Positions 21,895 through 32,517 of a DNA stretch of 64,000 bases are shown one piece after another. The notes under the pieces were generated by a model that worked only from the letters and a program-made list of their open reading frames with translations, was not told where the DNA came from and made no database searches. The stretch spans positions 17,583,244 through 17,647,243 of the forward strand of contig NC_050470.1 of assembly GCF_013373865.1 (NCBI RefSeq), in the 5' to 3' direction. The position numbers were made by a program, and so were the translations under genes. The stretch comes from Monomorium pharaonis (lineage: Eukaryota > Arthropoda > Insecta > Hymenoptera > Formicidae). The number at the start of each line of letters is the position of its first letter. The first letter of the stretch is position 1.

Positions 21895-22547
21895 GCGTGT
21901 ACAGCAGTCGGAGCCCAAACCCTTATACGTTCTTACATCCGCACACATTCACACACTTACAAAAGGGGAACTAGTTTTAATGTTAATTATGCTTAAAAAA
22001 TTTTTGTTTTGCTTTTGAAATGTTTCGTTTTCAGAATTAATTAATTTTGGATACGAAGTGACCTTTTGAGGAGCGACTCAAAACATTTGATTTCTTGAAG
22101 ATTTAAAATTGAAGTCCGTCTCGCTCACGGTTTTTGAACGTGGTTTTTCCGTGAGACGAAGGGCAAATGCCGAGACGGGGACTTGGGAGCCCTTTGGGAC
22201 AGAAGGGATCCACGTAGTTTATCCCCCCCCCCCTTGTCTAAAAAGCAAGAGAGAAGGGCGCAAGACTCTTCAAGAGGAAGAGAAACGCGTGCAATTTCGG
22301 CAACAAGAAGATCTCAGCGAGAAACTTTGCGGAATGGTAGTCACCGTTCGGGAAGCCTTCCACTTCCTGAAAGAGGGTGACAGGATATTCGGGAGTAAAG
22401 GAAAGTTTGGGTTGGATGCAGCTCGGAAACGCTTGGCACCAGCTGAGGAAGAGCAGGAAGTATCAGGAAACCTGGGACTACGAGCTGAGCTTTCTTCGGA
22501 GAGAACCCTTCAATTGTCGGGACGATAATTTTGAAGAGGAGGGGAAA
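21895..22547 (+). other. Gypsy 2b 3' region with polypurine tract; possible small ORF
   Basis: Between the pol stop and the 3' LTR. A 139-codon ORF (22109-22528) is basic and charged with no signal peptide, membrane segment or known motif, so there is no support for an envelope. The polypurine tract GAAGAGGAGGGGAAA ends at 22547. Confidence 0.45.
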
Positions 22548-22814
22548 TGTGATCTCGTGTATGAACGCGAGCTTTATTCAGAAAAATCAATATATTGATT
22601 TCCCTCGTCAGCTGACGGTTCGTTTTGAAGTTGTTTCATTGTTTGTTTTTTCGGTTTTGAGCTGTCGAGCCGAGTTACCGCTTTCTTGTGCTTTTAATAA
22701 ACCGCTTTCTTAAACGAAACGTGTTGCTTTATTTCGTGCGCGGGTGAGTGCTCGGGAGTGCGCGAGCGTGTGCTGTGCAAGCGTGTGCGAGTGCGCGGCG
22801 CGGAAAGCGTTACA
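22548..22814 (+). mobile_element. 3' LTR of Gypsy 2b
   Basis: 267 bp from TGTGATCTCG to GCGTTACA, preceded by the polypurine tract. AATAAA at about 22697 can serve as poly(A) signal. No 5' copy is in the window because the element is 5'-truncated at 17718. Confidence 0.65.
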
Positions 22815-22868
22815 TAATTATTTACAAAAACATGTTGCCATTGTTATGAACAATTTTATTTTAATTGC

Positions 22869-23000
22869 AGAAAAATTGTTTGGAAGATGCAACGAACAAA
22901 GAGGTCTTTTCTGTTAAATTAGCACAATGGATGGCACTAAAATATCTACCGTTTAATTGTTTTGACAATTTGGAAACACAAGAGTATTTTCAATTTATTA
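22869..23000 (+). pseudogene. hAT-like transposase exon fragment
   Basis: After a TTTAATTGCAG acceptor the frame reads KEVFSVKLAQWMALKYLPF and CFDNLETQEYFQFINP, resembling the segment that follows the BED finger in hAT transposases (a segment before the RNase H fold). It is cut at about 23000 by the X repeat. Too short for a family call. Confidence 0.4.
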
Positions 23001-23007
23001 ATCCAAT

Positions 23008-23190
23008 GTGATGACCGTGAAACCTCCAGGAGGTGATGGACGGGTCTTATCGCCAACACTATCCACGAGCAAACGGGTGGACGAACTGGGTGCGGCCGTG
23101 AGTGCAGTTGACAGCGGAGCAGAGCGGGCTGAGACATGCAAGACAACTGTCAGGTTGGAGCGTCTATACGAGCGTCGAAATAAGCGCTAA
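23008..23190 (+). CDS. Short conserved ORF of X repeat (copy A)
   Basis: 60 codons: KPPGGDGRV, SPTLSTSK, then ERAETCKTTVRLERLYERR and stop. The reverse strand at 55275-55480 encodes a diverged version (PPGGGGKVPSPTPSTSR, ERAETKKSTVRLERL, ERRTRR, stop). Substitutions keep the reading, which suggests this was once translated. It has basic and charged composition and no known domain. It could be the N-terminus of a gag, perhaps of BEL/Pao type, where PTPSTSR-like starts occur; that is inference. An AG acceptor (CCTCCAG) lies inside the start, so the true exon may begin later. Confidence 0.4.
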   Translation: MMTVKPPGGDGRVLSPTLSTSKRVDELGAAVSAVDSGAERAETCKTTVRLERLYERRNKR

Positions 23191-23801
23191 ATTAACGTCG
23201 CGTGAAACGCGTGTAAAATACGCAAAAAAATTAAATAAAATATTTATCTCGTAAATGAATAAAATTTTAGTTTGTCGTTATTAACGAAAGAAGGTGCGGC
23301 GAGACACCGAAAAATTTATTTTTTTTTCTAACGCGTGTAGCAAAGGCGAGTGCCATTATAGCACACTATATTTAATATAATTCGTTTTCAGAAATATATT
23401 CAAGTTATTTAGCATTAGTAAAGTAGAAGTAGCGGCGAGCTACGCATTTATTAAAATAGTAGTTAAACATGTCAAAGCTAATCGAGCAAATGCAAGATTA
23501 TTAATTACTATTAATAGTTACAATTATTTTATGTTTGATCATATCTTTTTTTTTATCATATGCAGTTTGCATGTACGTAGCTGTAATGTGACTCAATTCA
23601 GTAGATTTTATGTTTAAATTATTTTATTTATTTTAACATGTTCGTTTATAAACCATACAAAATTATTTATACTAATCATAGTTCATAAGTTAGATATAAG
23701 TCGGTGGCACTCGAAAGTGCAGCGAGTGCAGCAGGCAACATCGCTTGCATAATTGACGTTAGTCAGCAATTGGCACTTTTCAGTGCCCCTACCTACACCT
23801 G
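23191..23801 (+). repeat. X repeat copy A, internal non-coding part and LTR start
   Basis: Matches the reverse complement of 54690-55274, including GCGGCGAGCTACGC, CAAGATTATT and AAGTCGGTGGCAC. No gene. Confidence 0.6.
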
Positions 23802-23810
23802 TCTTCTCGG
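23802..23810. repeat. Foldback element a, left 9-bp target duplication
   Basis: TCTTCTCGG, repeated exactly at 24706-24714. Confidence 0.7.
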
Positions 23811-24158
23811 GGGAGCGTCCCGTTTGCCCACGTCAATATTGACCACGGGTTGGATTGGCCACGTCAATATTGCCCACGTCAATAATTGCCACGCGTCATT
23901 ATTGGCCACGTCAATATTGGCCACGCATCATTATTGGCCACGCGTCAATATTGACCACGTCAATATTGGCCACGCCTGATATTGCCCACGTCAATAATGG
24001 CCACGTCAATATTGGCCACGCGTCAATATTGACCACGTTATTATTGCCTACGCGTTAATATTGGCCACGTCATTATTGGCCACGTCATTGCTGTATATGG
24101 GTTTGCGACTTGGACGGGGTAGGTGCGGGAGGGGGGCCGAAGGTCCCGCTTGCATCTC

Positions 24159-24197
<39 letters not shown>

Positions 24198-24705
24198 CGC
24201 GCGCGCGTGCAAAGCATTTTTCTGCACCACATGGGTTTGCGACTTTCCACGCTAAACAAAAAAAATTTGATTAATATTGACGTGGGCAATAATGACGCGT
24301 GGGCAATAATGACGCGTGGCCAATATTGACGTGGTCAATATTGACGCGTGGCCAATAATGACGTTGCTAATAATGACGCGTGGCCAATATTGACGCGTGG
24401 CCAATCATGACGTGGCCAATAATGACGTAGCCAATAATAGCGCGTGGCCAATATTGACGCGTGGCCAATCATGACGTGGCCAATAATGACGCGTGGCCAA
24501 TATTGACGCGTGGCCAGTCATGACGTGGCCAATAATGACGCGTGGCTAATATTGACGTGGTCATTATTGACGCGTGGCCAATATTAAGGTGGGGGCCAAT
24601 CCACCCCGTGGTCAATCGGGATTGTGGTCAATATTGACGTGGCTAGTATTGACGTGGCCAATTGGGACCGTGGCCAATATTGACGTGGCCAAACGGGTGT
24701 TACTC
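23811..24705. mobile_element. Foldback element a (arms of CCACGTCAATATTGG units)
   Basis: Left arm: about 16 tandem units of CCAC(GCG)TCAATATTGG; right arm: the same unit inverted, about 25 copies. The core (about 24085-24275) reads GGGTTTGCGACTTGGACGGG, a G-rich GGGGGGCC segment, (GT)n(GC)n, TGCAAAGCATTTTTCTGCAC and ATGGGTTTGCGACTTTCCAC. Left terminus GGGAGCGTCCCGTTTG; right terminus, complemented, GAGTAACACCCGTTTG. A perfect 9-bp duplication flanks it. Core and termini recur in b, c and d, but the tandem unit does not. 9-bp duplications and tandem-repeat arms are features of foldback/Mutator-related elements. Confidence 0.75.
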
Positions 24706-25625
24706 TCTTCTCGGTACGAAGCCTCGAGCTGGAATGGGCTCATTGGCTAGAGTCCGTGTGGAGGGGAGACACGTTCCGGCGAGGACTAGCGATTGGCTGA
24801 AGCAGCCAACCGAGAGCGACGAGCCAGCAGGCGAACTTCTATTGGATGACGTTCCACACCAACATCCACGAGCGCTCTGATTGGACGAAGAGAGCGAGCG
24901 AGTTGCTGCAACGCTCTGATTGGCTGAGGGGCATGCAGCGGGGCAGACGCGTACAAAAGCGAGCGGCGCGTACTCTCAGCAACGACTTTTGTTCGAGCTT
25001 CTACGAGAGACACATCGTACGTGATATTGGAAGCCTCGCGATACTAAAACCGACTCTCGTACTTAATACGTGCGAAATACCAGGTCGTGTTTGTCGTTCC
25101 GCGGGCGACGTGCCGTGATACCAAGGGCGTAATTAGTGCACGCGATCGTGTTAATAGGCTATCGCGCGTGTTACTGTGCTATATAACCAAACCGAAGCGA
25201 CCGCTGCGTAACATAACCTCGCGAGTTATAACGCGAGACCATTAACATCGCCGAATGCTAGTAAGCGATATCAACGCATTCAAACAACTGTACTTTGCAA
25301 ACACCAACTACATTCGCGACGCAAGCATTTGTGATCAAGCGACGCGTTCGGGAACCTGTAAACGAAGTTTGTATGCGAGTGAGGAGGAAGTTACGTACAC
25401 AAATGTGAAGAAGCGTCGCATACGGGAATTTGTTACATGTGAAACATTTGTTACTTGTGAAATAAATTTTATTTGAGTGTTACACAAAATACAAACATAC
25501 TGTTCAGTGATTGACTAATCCTGTGCGACGAATCCTGTGAGTTCCTGAAAAAAAAATAAACCTGTTAGAAAGAGGTAGCGGGAATTACACGAATGGAAAT
25601 TACTTAGCTGGTGAGGTTCTGAGAG
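24706..25625 (+). repeat. X repeat copy A, LTR-like promoter and poly(A) region
   Basis: Matches the reverse complement of 53740-54680. It has repeated GATTGG boxes (24751, 24790, 24877, 24918), a TATA-like GTACAAAAG at 24950 where the other copy has GTATAAAACG, and GAAATAAATTTTATTTGAGTG (poly(A) signal) near 25460. The order CCAAT-type boxes, TATA, AATAAA is that of an LTR. No coding. Confidence 0.5.
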
Positions 25626-25643
25626 TGGCGACGATCCGGGCAG
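25626..25643 (+). promoter_or_regulatory. Possible primer-binding site of X repeat
   Basis: TGGCGACGATCCGGGCAG follows the LTR-like part. The corresponding GGCGACGATCCGGGCAG is kept in reverse complement at 53709-53725 and, diverged, near 38213-38225. Confidence 0.35.
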
Positions 25644-25900
25644 TCCACGGTGATCCGACGGCAGCAGCAGCATCTGAAACGGAGGATAAAAGACAAGTGT
25701 GAATAGATATCCTTGCTTCTTGGCGGAGAAAGAAGCTGGTGTCCAGAGCAGAGATATGAGCTACGTTCCACGAAAAGGTTTGAAGTTGCTCTTTTTTGCC
25801 ATTTTGAGTGTCTTCCGATTCTCAGTATCGGTTACAACCGTACCATAAAGAAATGCTTTACGCGCACTGGTTATGAAAACCTACGAGAACGTTAAACAAT
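25644..25900 (+). repeat. X repeat copy A, leader
   Basis: CTTGCTTCTTGGCGGAGAAAGAAGCTGG matches the leader of the other copies and gives the empty site for the insertion at 45546-53619. ACGAAAAG|GTTTGAAG resembles the splice donor of the other copies. Confidence 0.5.
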
Positions 25901-26415
25901 CTGTAATCTAAAATTTAAGAGACTGAGTCGAAAATATCGTTTACGGTAGACGGACTTCAATAAATGGAAAATTCTACTACGACGTAACTGCTCATTTTAT
26001 AGATCAAAAATGGCAGTTTAAATCTGTAGTTCTTGATTTTATTTTCTTCAATGGGAAGCCTACAGGTTGCTAGAATTCTTAAATTCTTTAGAAGTTTAGA
26101 TAATATTACCGAGAGTATTATAGAATATTACAGAATTTAAAGAATTTAATGAGACTGTTGCTTTTAAATTAAATATCAATTATAACATATTATATCTATT
26201 TTAAAGTAAAATTTTAAATTTTAATTTAAAGTTTAATCTTTTAAGAAACAGCAGTTTTTATTTTTTCTTACATATTTTTTAGATTGCTTTTAGTAAAATA
26301 AACGTTTTATTTTTACCAGTATAAAAAAAATTATTAGAATATTTTTTTTAGAACTTGATTTTTATGCACTAGAACAGTCTCCTTTATTATAAAATAAACT
26401 TGTAATCGTGAATCC
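25901..26415. other. Unassigned AT-rich DNA
   Basis: No gene or repeat recognised. Confidence 0.3.
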
Positions 26416-27278
26416 TGTGTCCTTATTGGTTGCGGATAGCCGCGGGATTCAGGGTCCGGACGGCGGGCTCGAATAAGTGAGAAGACAGTGGTATTTGATA
26501 AATACCATGGTTTTATTGCAGAATAACTCCTACGCTAATATATACAAAGCCCTATGCTAATATGTACAGTGTAATCTCGCTGTTCAAGGTATTCGTGCGC
26601 TAGGTGCTGGCGACTATGTCGCGACGTGCGTTTGTGTATGATCGGTGTCGGTGCGGTGCGGTGATTGGCTGCGGCGGCGCGTGTGATCGGTGCGGTGCCG
26701 TGATTGACTGCGGCGGTGCGTGTGATCGGTGTCGGTCGGCGCGGCGCGTTGCTATGCTGTGGCCTTAAGGCCTGTCGCTAGCGGCGCTGTGACATGCGGT
26801 GGCCAGCCTGGCCGGCGGTGTACCCGGTGTCAGCTGTTCGGCGCATCAGCTGACGCGATCGACGCTATCGTTTCGATCATCCCGCGTGGGTGACGGGTCG
26901 CGGTGCCGGTTTCCCTTCAGTGCGGGGCACCCGAGTGAGACGACGCGTGCAACCACTCAGTGCGTGGCCGAGAGCCTGGATACGGACCGTGTTGGTGGGT
27001 TGCCGCTCGGTATGCGGTCAGGAAGGCATTTACTGCGTGCCGGAAGGATCAAGTGTTAGGTTATGGCGCTCAATGTGCACTCGAGGATGCCTGGCTCAGT
27101 GCACCAAGAGGTACGGTCTGCTCAGTGCGCAGGCTGGGGAAGCTCTGTCTTTTATCGCGAGTGGAGGGTTTATATACTCTCCACTCTTGTGAGGGAAGCA
27201 GAGACGAGCGGAGGGAGTGTGCGAGGTAGGGGGTAACGGCCTTACCTCCATTCTAGCGGCAGCAGAGGAACGGCTACA
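26416..27278 (-). mobile_element. Probable 3' LTR of minus-strand Gypsy 3 (composite)
   Basis: On the minus strand it starts TGTAGCCGTTCC after a polypurine tract (CCGAGGGGGAGG), has TATATAAA at 27169-27176 and AATAAA near 26518, and ends GGACACA at 26416. Its first 216 bp match 57312-57533; the part 26941-27058 matches 37754-37870. The region 26635-26750 has tandem GTGTGATCGGTG units. The mixture of matches suggests an LTR that picked up other sequence; the far end is less certain than the near end. Confidence 0.5.
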
Positions 27279-27333
27279 CCTCCCCCTCGGCAGACCCTGT
27301 CCTTGTAAACAAAAAAAGACTTTATTTTAAGAG

Positions 27334-27810
27334 TCACGAACCGTCGTGGCGACGCCGGATAACAATTTTTGCGCCCGTGCACGTGGTGGCGGTACCGTTG
27401 CCCCGGGCGGATGCGGTCCCACGGCACGGTTCGGAGGGCGTCCTCAGTTCCCCTGGGGTGGCGACGGTCGCTGGGATCCCGAGCGGCGGTGACGTCATCG
27501 GGGAAGTCGCTGGTGGTAGCGGTCCGGTGAAATATCCCGGCGTCGGCAGCGGTGCCGGCGGTGTCGGTAGCGGTGCCGGCAGTGATGCTCGCGTCGTCGG
27601 CAGCGGCGTGGGTCGCGGCGTTGGCGGCGGCGTCGGTAGCGTCGAGAACGGCGGCGGCGCTGGTGGGGCCGTCACCGGCGGAGCCGTGCTGAGCCCCGCG
27701 ATCGTCAGTAACGCGACGTCCGGTATGGAGTTAGGCACGGTTGTTGTGCGCCCGGCGGTCTTCTCGTGGCCGTTTGTGTTATCGTTATCGTCATCGTCGA
27801 GGTCCGACAA
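27334..27810 (-). pseudogene. Proline/threonine-rich C-terminal tail of Gypsy 3 pol
   Basis: An open stretch of 158 codons on the minus strand: an acidic start (SDLDDDDNDNTNGHEK), then a long low-complexity run of Pro, Thr and Ala (for example APPAPPPFSTLPTPPPTP) ending just before the polypurine tract. It follows the integrase C-terminus with about 340 bp between. Disordered Pro-rich tails after integrase occur in arthropod Gypsy elements. It has no signal peptide or membrane helix, so an envelope is unlikely. Frame assignment is by composition only. Confidence 0.4.
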
Positions 27811-28149
27811 TGTGGACCCGAATGTGGCTTGACGGGTGGCGGCTGTGTCGGCGGGAGCCGGCTCGTAGAGGCGCTCCTGCCGAGAGCGGGTGGTCCGCTG
27901 GCGGATGGTCGGCGGTCGTCGTACTTCGTGCGTCGGCGACGTTGTCTCCCGGATGGTGGCGGGCGGTTGGCTGATCCCCTGAGTGCCCGATTGTCTCGGT
28001 GGTGGCGGCCGTGTCGTTGCCTCGAAAGGCCGATTATTTACCGGGATGCGTAGTGGCCCGGAGATAGCGCGTGTGAAACGCTCCCGGGGGAGTGCTCCTT
28101 TGCTTGCCCATGCTGACTGTTTTTTCCTTCGTCACTCTCGTCGCGCCTT

Positions 28150-28618
28150 ATATATCCTCCCAGTCGTGTTTTGCTTCGGCGTCCTTCAAATCCTTGACAT
28201 GTGCGGTCTCAATGATCTTATTGTTTTGATCCCGCAGGCGGACGATGACCGGGGAGATGTGCTTGTCAACGATGAATGGTCCCGCTTATCGGGGTGCTAA
28301 TTTACCCGTGAAGTGTTCCTGGGCGTTCGACAGCGGATGTTTCCAGCGATAGACGTGTTGTCCTATGTCCGGCCTCCAATCGCGCTTCCGCAGATTATAA
28401 TACCGCGCTTCTTTCGGTCTGCTTCTTCTTGTCGGCGGGTGGCGATTTTGAACTGTTCGCGCATTTTTTGAATTTGCCGAACTCGCGCGGCGGGCCGGTC
28501 GGTCGGTGCGTTACCCAGGGTCTGTTCGTTTCTCGCTTGTAGCGTGCCGGGAGCGGTAAGTTCTCGTCCATACGTCAACATTGCCGGCATGTATCCAGTG
28601 CTCTCATGGATAGCGGTA
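28150..28618 (-). pseudogene. Gypsy 3 integrase C-terminal part
   Basis: From the Harbinger junction the minus strand reads TAIHESTGYMPAMLTYGREL, then a Lys/Arg-rich helix, a frameshift near 28405, YYNLRKRDWRPDIGQHVYR, a stop (after KLAPR), AGPFIVDKHISP and AHVKDLKDAEAKHDWEDI to a stop at about 28150. These are the end of the core and the GPY/F domain. The upstream half of the integrase lies beyond the Harbinger element at 34738-34907. Confidence 0.7.
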
Positions 28619-28621
28619 TTA
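28619..28621. repeat. TTA target duplication of Harbinger element (left)
   Basis: TTA here and at 34735-34737, the duplication expected for PIF/Harbinger. Confidence 0.7.
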
Positions 28622-28848
28622 GGGTGCCGTCACATGCGGCGTAACTTGCGTAAGATGCGTACGCGTAACTTGCGCCAAATTCTCGTCAGTCAATCAAATT
28701 ATTCCCGCTACAATACTTAAATCCGCTTAGTTATTTATGCATTTTACTATTACCAATATGCCAACTTGCGCATCAAATTTAATTTTTTGTGTAATGCGTG
28801 TTTGTAGACGGTAACAAACGGTGTTTTTTAGTGAGACAATTAAAAAAA

Positions 28849-30537
28849 ATGGATCAAGTTCGGGTAAGATAACAAATCTTTCAATACTCATTTTTATAAT
28901 CTTTAAAATTTTTCAAAATAATTTATTTAATAGATAATTAAATGTTTACATTTGTATAGCATGATAAAATAATTCATGGTTATGTTTAATAATTGTGATA
29001 TTATTTTGTCATTTAATATTTGGACTAATTTTAGCAATTGCTATGGCTTATGTATATTTTTACTTACATATTTTTTTTTTACAGCACAAGTGTGGATACT
29101 GATGACTTTTCTGTTTTAACACAAATTTTATTGATCATGAATGCTTCAAACACTATATTGAAGATGTAGATCACGTCAACGTTGATGAAAACTATGTTGT
29201 GACAATATGTATGATTGCTATATGGCTCTAAATAATATTATTTTGTTTTACTACATAAATTAAATAATATTTTTTAACAGTGAAAAAGGACTCAACGTTT
29301 GTCAACAAAAAAGAAAATTTAGATGAGTTACTGAAGCTGTTAAAAGCAAACGTGGGCTTTATGACTGTCGTGTACCCGCTTCAAAGAGAACAAGTGTTGC
29401 GGAAAAATGCATTATGGGTTGAAGTTTCAAATTTATTACAAAATATATCAAATTATTTAGAAAACTTTTTTATTTTATTGTATATAAATAATCTTAAAAG
29501 CTTAAAATTAAAATTTTTTATTAAAGGATTTCTTAGCCCAGAGAAAGCTAAAGCTCGATGAAAATATTTGCGAGACAATTACATAAAAGCCCGTAAAAAA
29601 ATTGAAACATATATACCCAGTGGATCAGCAGGTAGTGTCGAGAAGAAGTAAAAATTTCAATATTATGATGTTATGAGATTTCTGAACGATTCATTGCAGA
29701 CACGACCGTAACTTATTAGACCTATTTACACTGAAAAGGAAACGAATTTTTTGCGTCCCAGTATATATTACTTCTGTAATTTAATTCGAAGTTAGAGTTT
29801 GTAATATACACATTCATTAATTTTAGAACAGTGAGTTTGTTGACAGATGCCAGTGCTAAAAATGAAATGGTTACTTCACTTAACATAGAAAACACGAACG
29901 AGCAACATGAAAATATTAGCACTGAGCCTTTAATGCTTTTAGCTACCAATAATTCTCCACCAACAGAGAAACCAACATCTTTTATTTCTTTACGGACGAC
30001 ACCCACAAAAGATTTTCCATCGACGTTAACTAGCAAAGTATCTATAGCAGCACGATCCATAGGATCAAAACGTATGTTTAATATATTTCCATTTTTCACA
30101 GTTAATATTTTTTAAAATTATATTTAAAAAATAATGACGCAAAAATACTGATTTTTTTGTAGAATTGACACAAAACCCTATCAACAATCACGGACAGCCT
30201 GTTGCGAAAAGTAAGTGCTTTTATATATTACATATTTTATAATAAGATTTTTTTTAGTGTCAACGTGTATAAATATATACCTATATCTAGCAATATTTGT
30301 GTTTATGTTTTAGGGAACAAAAAAGAAGAGAACAAAAAAGAAGCCTTGCAAGAAGCTTTAATAGAAGCTCTGAAAGAGCCAGCAACACACATAGATCCAC
30401 TAGACGGGTTTCTTATTCGTTTAGGAGAAGGCATGCGAAGACTGCCATATCGAACCAGAACTAAATTAGAAATACGTTTTTTAACATCGTTAACGGAGAT
30501 GGAAGATTCTTGTTTTAATCGAGATTCTGATAAATAA
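28849..30537 (+). pseudogene. MADF-BESS protein gene of the Harbinger element
   Basis: Possible first exon ATGGATCAAGTTCGG with donor GTAAGA at 28864 and acceptor TTTTACAG at 29084; next acceptor TTTAACAG at 29280. The MADF domain is readable across two frames at 29281-29711 (LYDCRVP, ALWVEVSNLL, KYLRDNYIKARKKIE) with stops. A Ser/Thr-rich linker follows (29831-30115). The BESS motif ends the gene at 30391-30513 (PLDGFLIRLGEGMRRLP, LEIRFLTSLTEMED). MADF-BESS proteins bind DNA and interact through BESS; in Harbinger elements the second protein brings the transposase to the nucleus and to DNA. Probably inactive. Confidence 0.6.
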
Positions 30538-30889
30538 CTATTTATTTAACTAAAGTCTAGAGTACACAATGCTTTTTGCATTGTCTGCTGAATTGCTTGC
30601 TCTTACTATTTGGGAAACTCAAGATAAGAAAGAAACATGCTTTGGAATGACAAGGATAGCTTATGGATCGTACAGAGGAGACCACGTGTTATTTTTAAAG
30701 ACAAAAATATATTTCCATTTAATTCTCATTATCGATTACAAATTCCGAATGTTGCGTACTTCTTTTAACGAGGGTAATAAATTTTGCAATGAAAAGAAAA
30801 ATCAATTTTTAAGTGCGATAAAATCATACATTTGAAATAAAACATCATCATTAATGTATCTGAAAAATAATCAATTAATATTTAAGGTT

Positions 30890-31740
30890 ATTTAGTTCCA
30901 CGTAATTTAGTTCCAAGTCGTATTAAACTTACGATGAGGAAATACGTGAATAGTCAGATGACGCTCACGAGAGCGAGAGAAACGACCCACGTGATGACGC
31001 TCACGAGAGCGGGAACGCCGACCAACGTGCTTTCACGCGGTCGCGTGCGTGCATGACGCCTCATGTCGCGGAACGCTATTGCATTCCGTCGTTTTCTGTC
31101 GAAAATAACAGTTTGCTCTCGAAAAAAACCTTTTTTGGTTGGTGATTGTATGACGTGGCTTGAGCGTCTCAATCCGAAAACCACTCTCAATAGCCCGTCT
31201 CAAAGGGCTCCCCGCAGCGACAATCCCGCGATCCCGTGAGCGCAAATTGGAGATATGCCGATCCTTCCTGCGCTTCGCAGAATCGTGCAGGTTTCCGATA
31301 CATACAAATATAGCACACTGCTTCCCAAGATGACGAATTACGTGTTCGACGCACTAAGACCTTTTGCAAGATGACGAACCTCGTGTTCGAAGCATTCACA
31401 CCGAGCTATGCAGAAAAAGGCAGAGAGACGCCGGCGGGATTAATAACAACAAAACAATAACTCGGTCAGCAACGCCAAGCCGATAGATAACGGGGCAAGT
31501 CGATTGCACCCGAAGCTGCTTAAAGAGCTCCTCCGATCATGCTTCGATCATGCTTGCCGAAAATAAAACGAGATCAGTCGAGCGCATCCGACGACGCGTG
31601 CCGAGAGAGAGAAAGAAGAGTGAATAGAAAAGGAAAACAGGCGACGTTTTGTCACTCAGGCAGAAGGGTTGAGAATATCTCTTTCTCCCTCTCTCTCTCT
31701 CTTTCAGCTCAGAACACTTACCTACAAAGTATTTTGATTG
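30890..31740. other. GC-rich segment of unknown origin inside the Harbinger element
   Basis: Much richer in GC than its surroundings from about 30945 to 31620, with a near repeat (GATGACGCTCACGAGAGCG twice, near 30957 and 30993) and (CT)n at 31685. No coding or TIR seen. It could be a solo LTR; boundaries not found. Confidence 0.35.
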
Positions 31741-32517
31741 GCTTTTATTAATTTTTACAAAATGCACAAATAAGCAGCTAAAAAAGCATTGTGTGCATAA
31801 AAAGAGATTATTAAGGAGCAATAATTAGTAATTATTAAAAATTTAATATTTAAATTTAATAATTATTAATAATTAAATGTTTAATTTAATATTAAAAACT
31901 TTTAATAGGCTGCATTTCATATTATCATAGAATTAATAGCTTTAAATATTTTTCTTTGTTATAAAGAACCAAATAATTTCGTGCAATGTATTTTGTTTTC
32001 GTCATTCTTTTAATTCTACACGATTGTTTTTTTGTTTTGTTTAAGGAGTTACAAGACTATTATGTACGAAACTAAAGTTTTGTTTTTAATTATTTTTTTA
32101 TTATTTTAATGTATGTTTCTTTTTTGTTTTAAAAAAAGCATCTTTGCGAGATTAGTACATACATAGCCCGGTAAAAGTAATATTTTAATCTATTAATGTA
32201 GAAAGTTTTTTTTATGGCTAAAAGGTTGTGATAATATGTCACCTAACTTAAAATGTGACATTTGCTTGCAATTGCATTACTGTAATATAAAATAATACAA
32301 AATAAATCAATAATATACGAATAAAACGCGTGAATGGTAAATAATATTATGAGTATGATACAAATTTAAGAATAATGTATACATTATTAAGATGTCTATA
32401 ACGCGATAAAGAGTGAGAAAAAATTGAATAAATATGCATTAAACTAACTTCTTATGTTATTAATATAATTAATAAATAAAACGTACATTCAACTTTTTAA
32501 CGTTTTATACATATTAT
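31741..32517. other. AT-rich intergenic DNA between the convergent Harbinger genes
   Basis: Nothing recognised apart from poly(A)-signal-like words. Confidence 0.3.

Noticed and set aside
22109..22528. Envelope gene between pol and the 3' LTR of Gypsy 2b
   Set aside because: No signal peptide, no membrane segment, no glycoprotein-like cysteine pattern; basic charged composition only.
23811..24705. Regularly spaced short repeats that resemble a CRISPR array
   Set aside because: The repeats are directly tandem with no unique spacers, are inverted across a core, and the DNA is eukaryotic.
27377..28053. GC-rich plus-strand ORFs at 27.4-28.3 kb
   Set aside because: They are antisense readings of the Pro-rich minus-strand tail and integrase, kept open by GC content.
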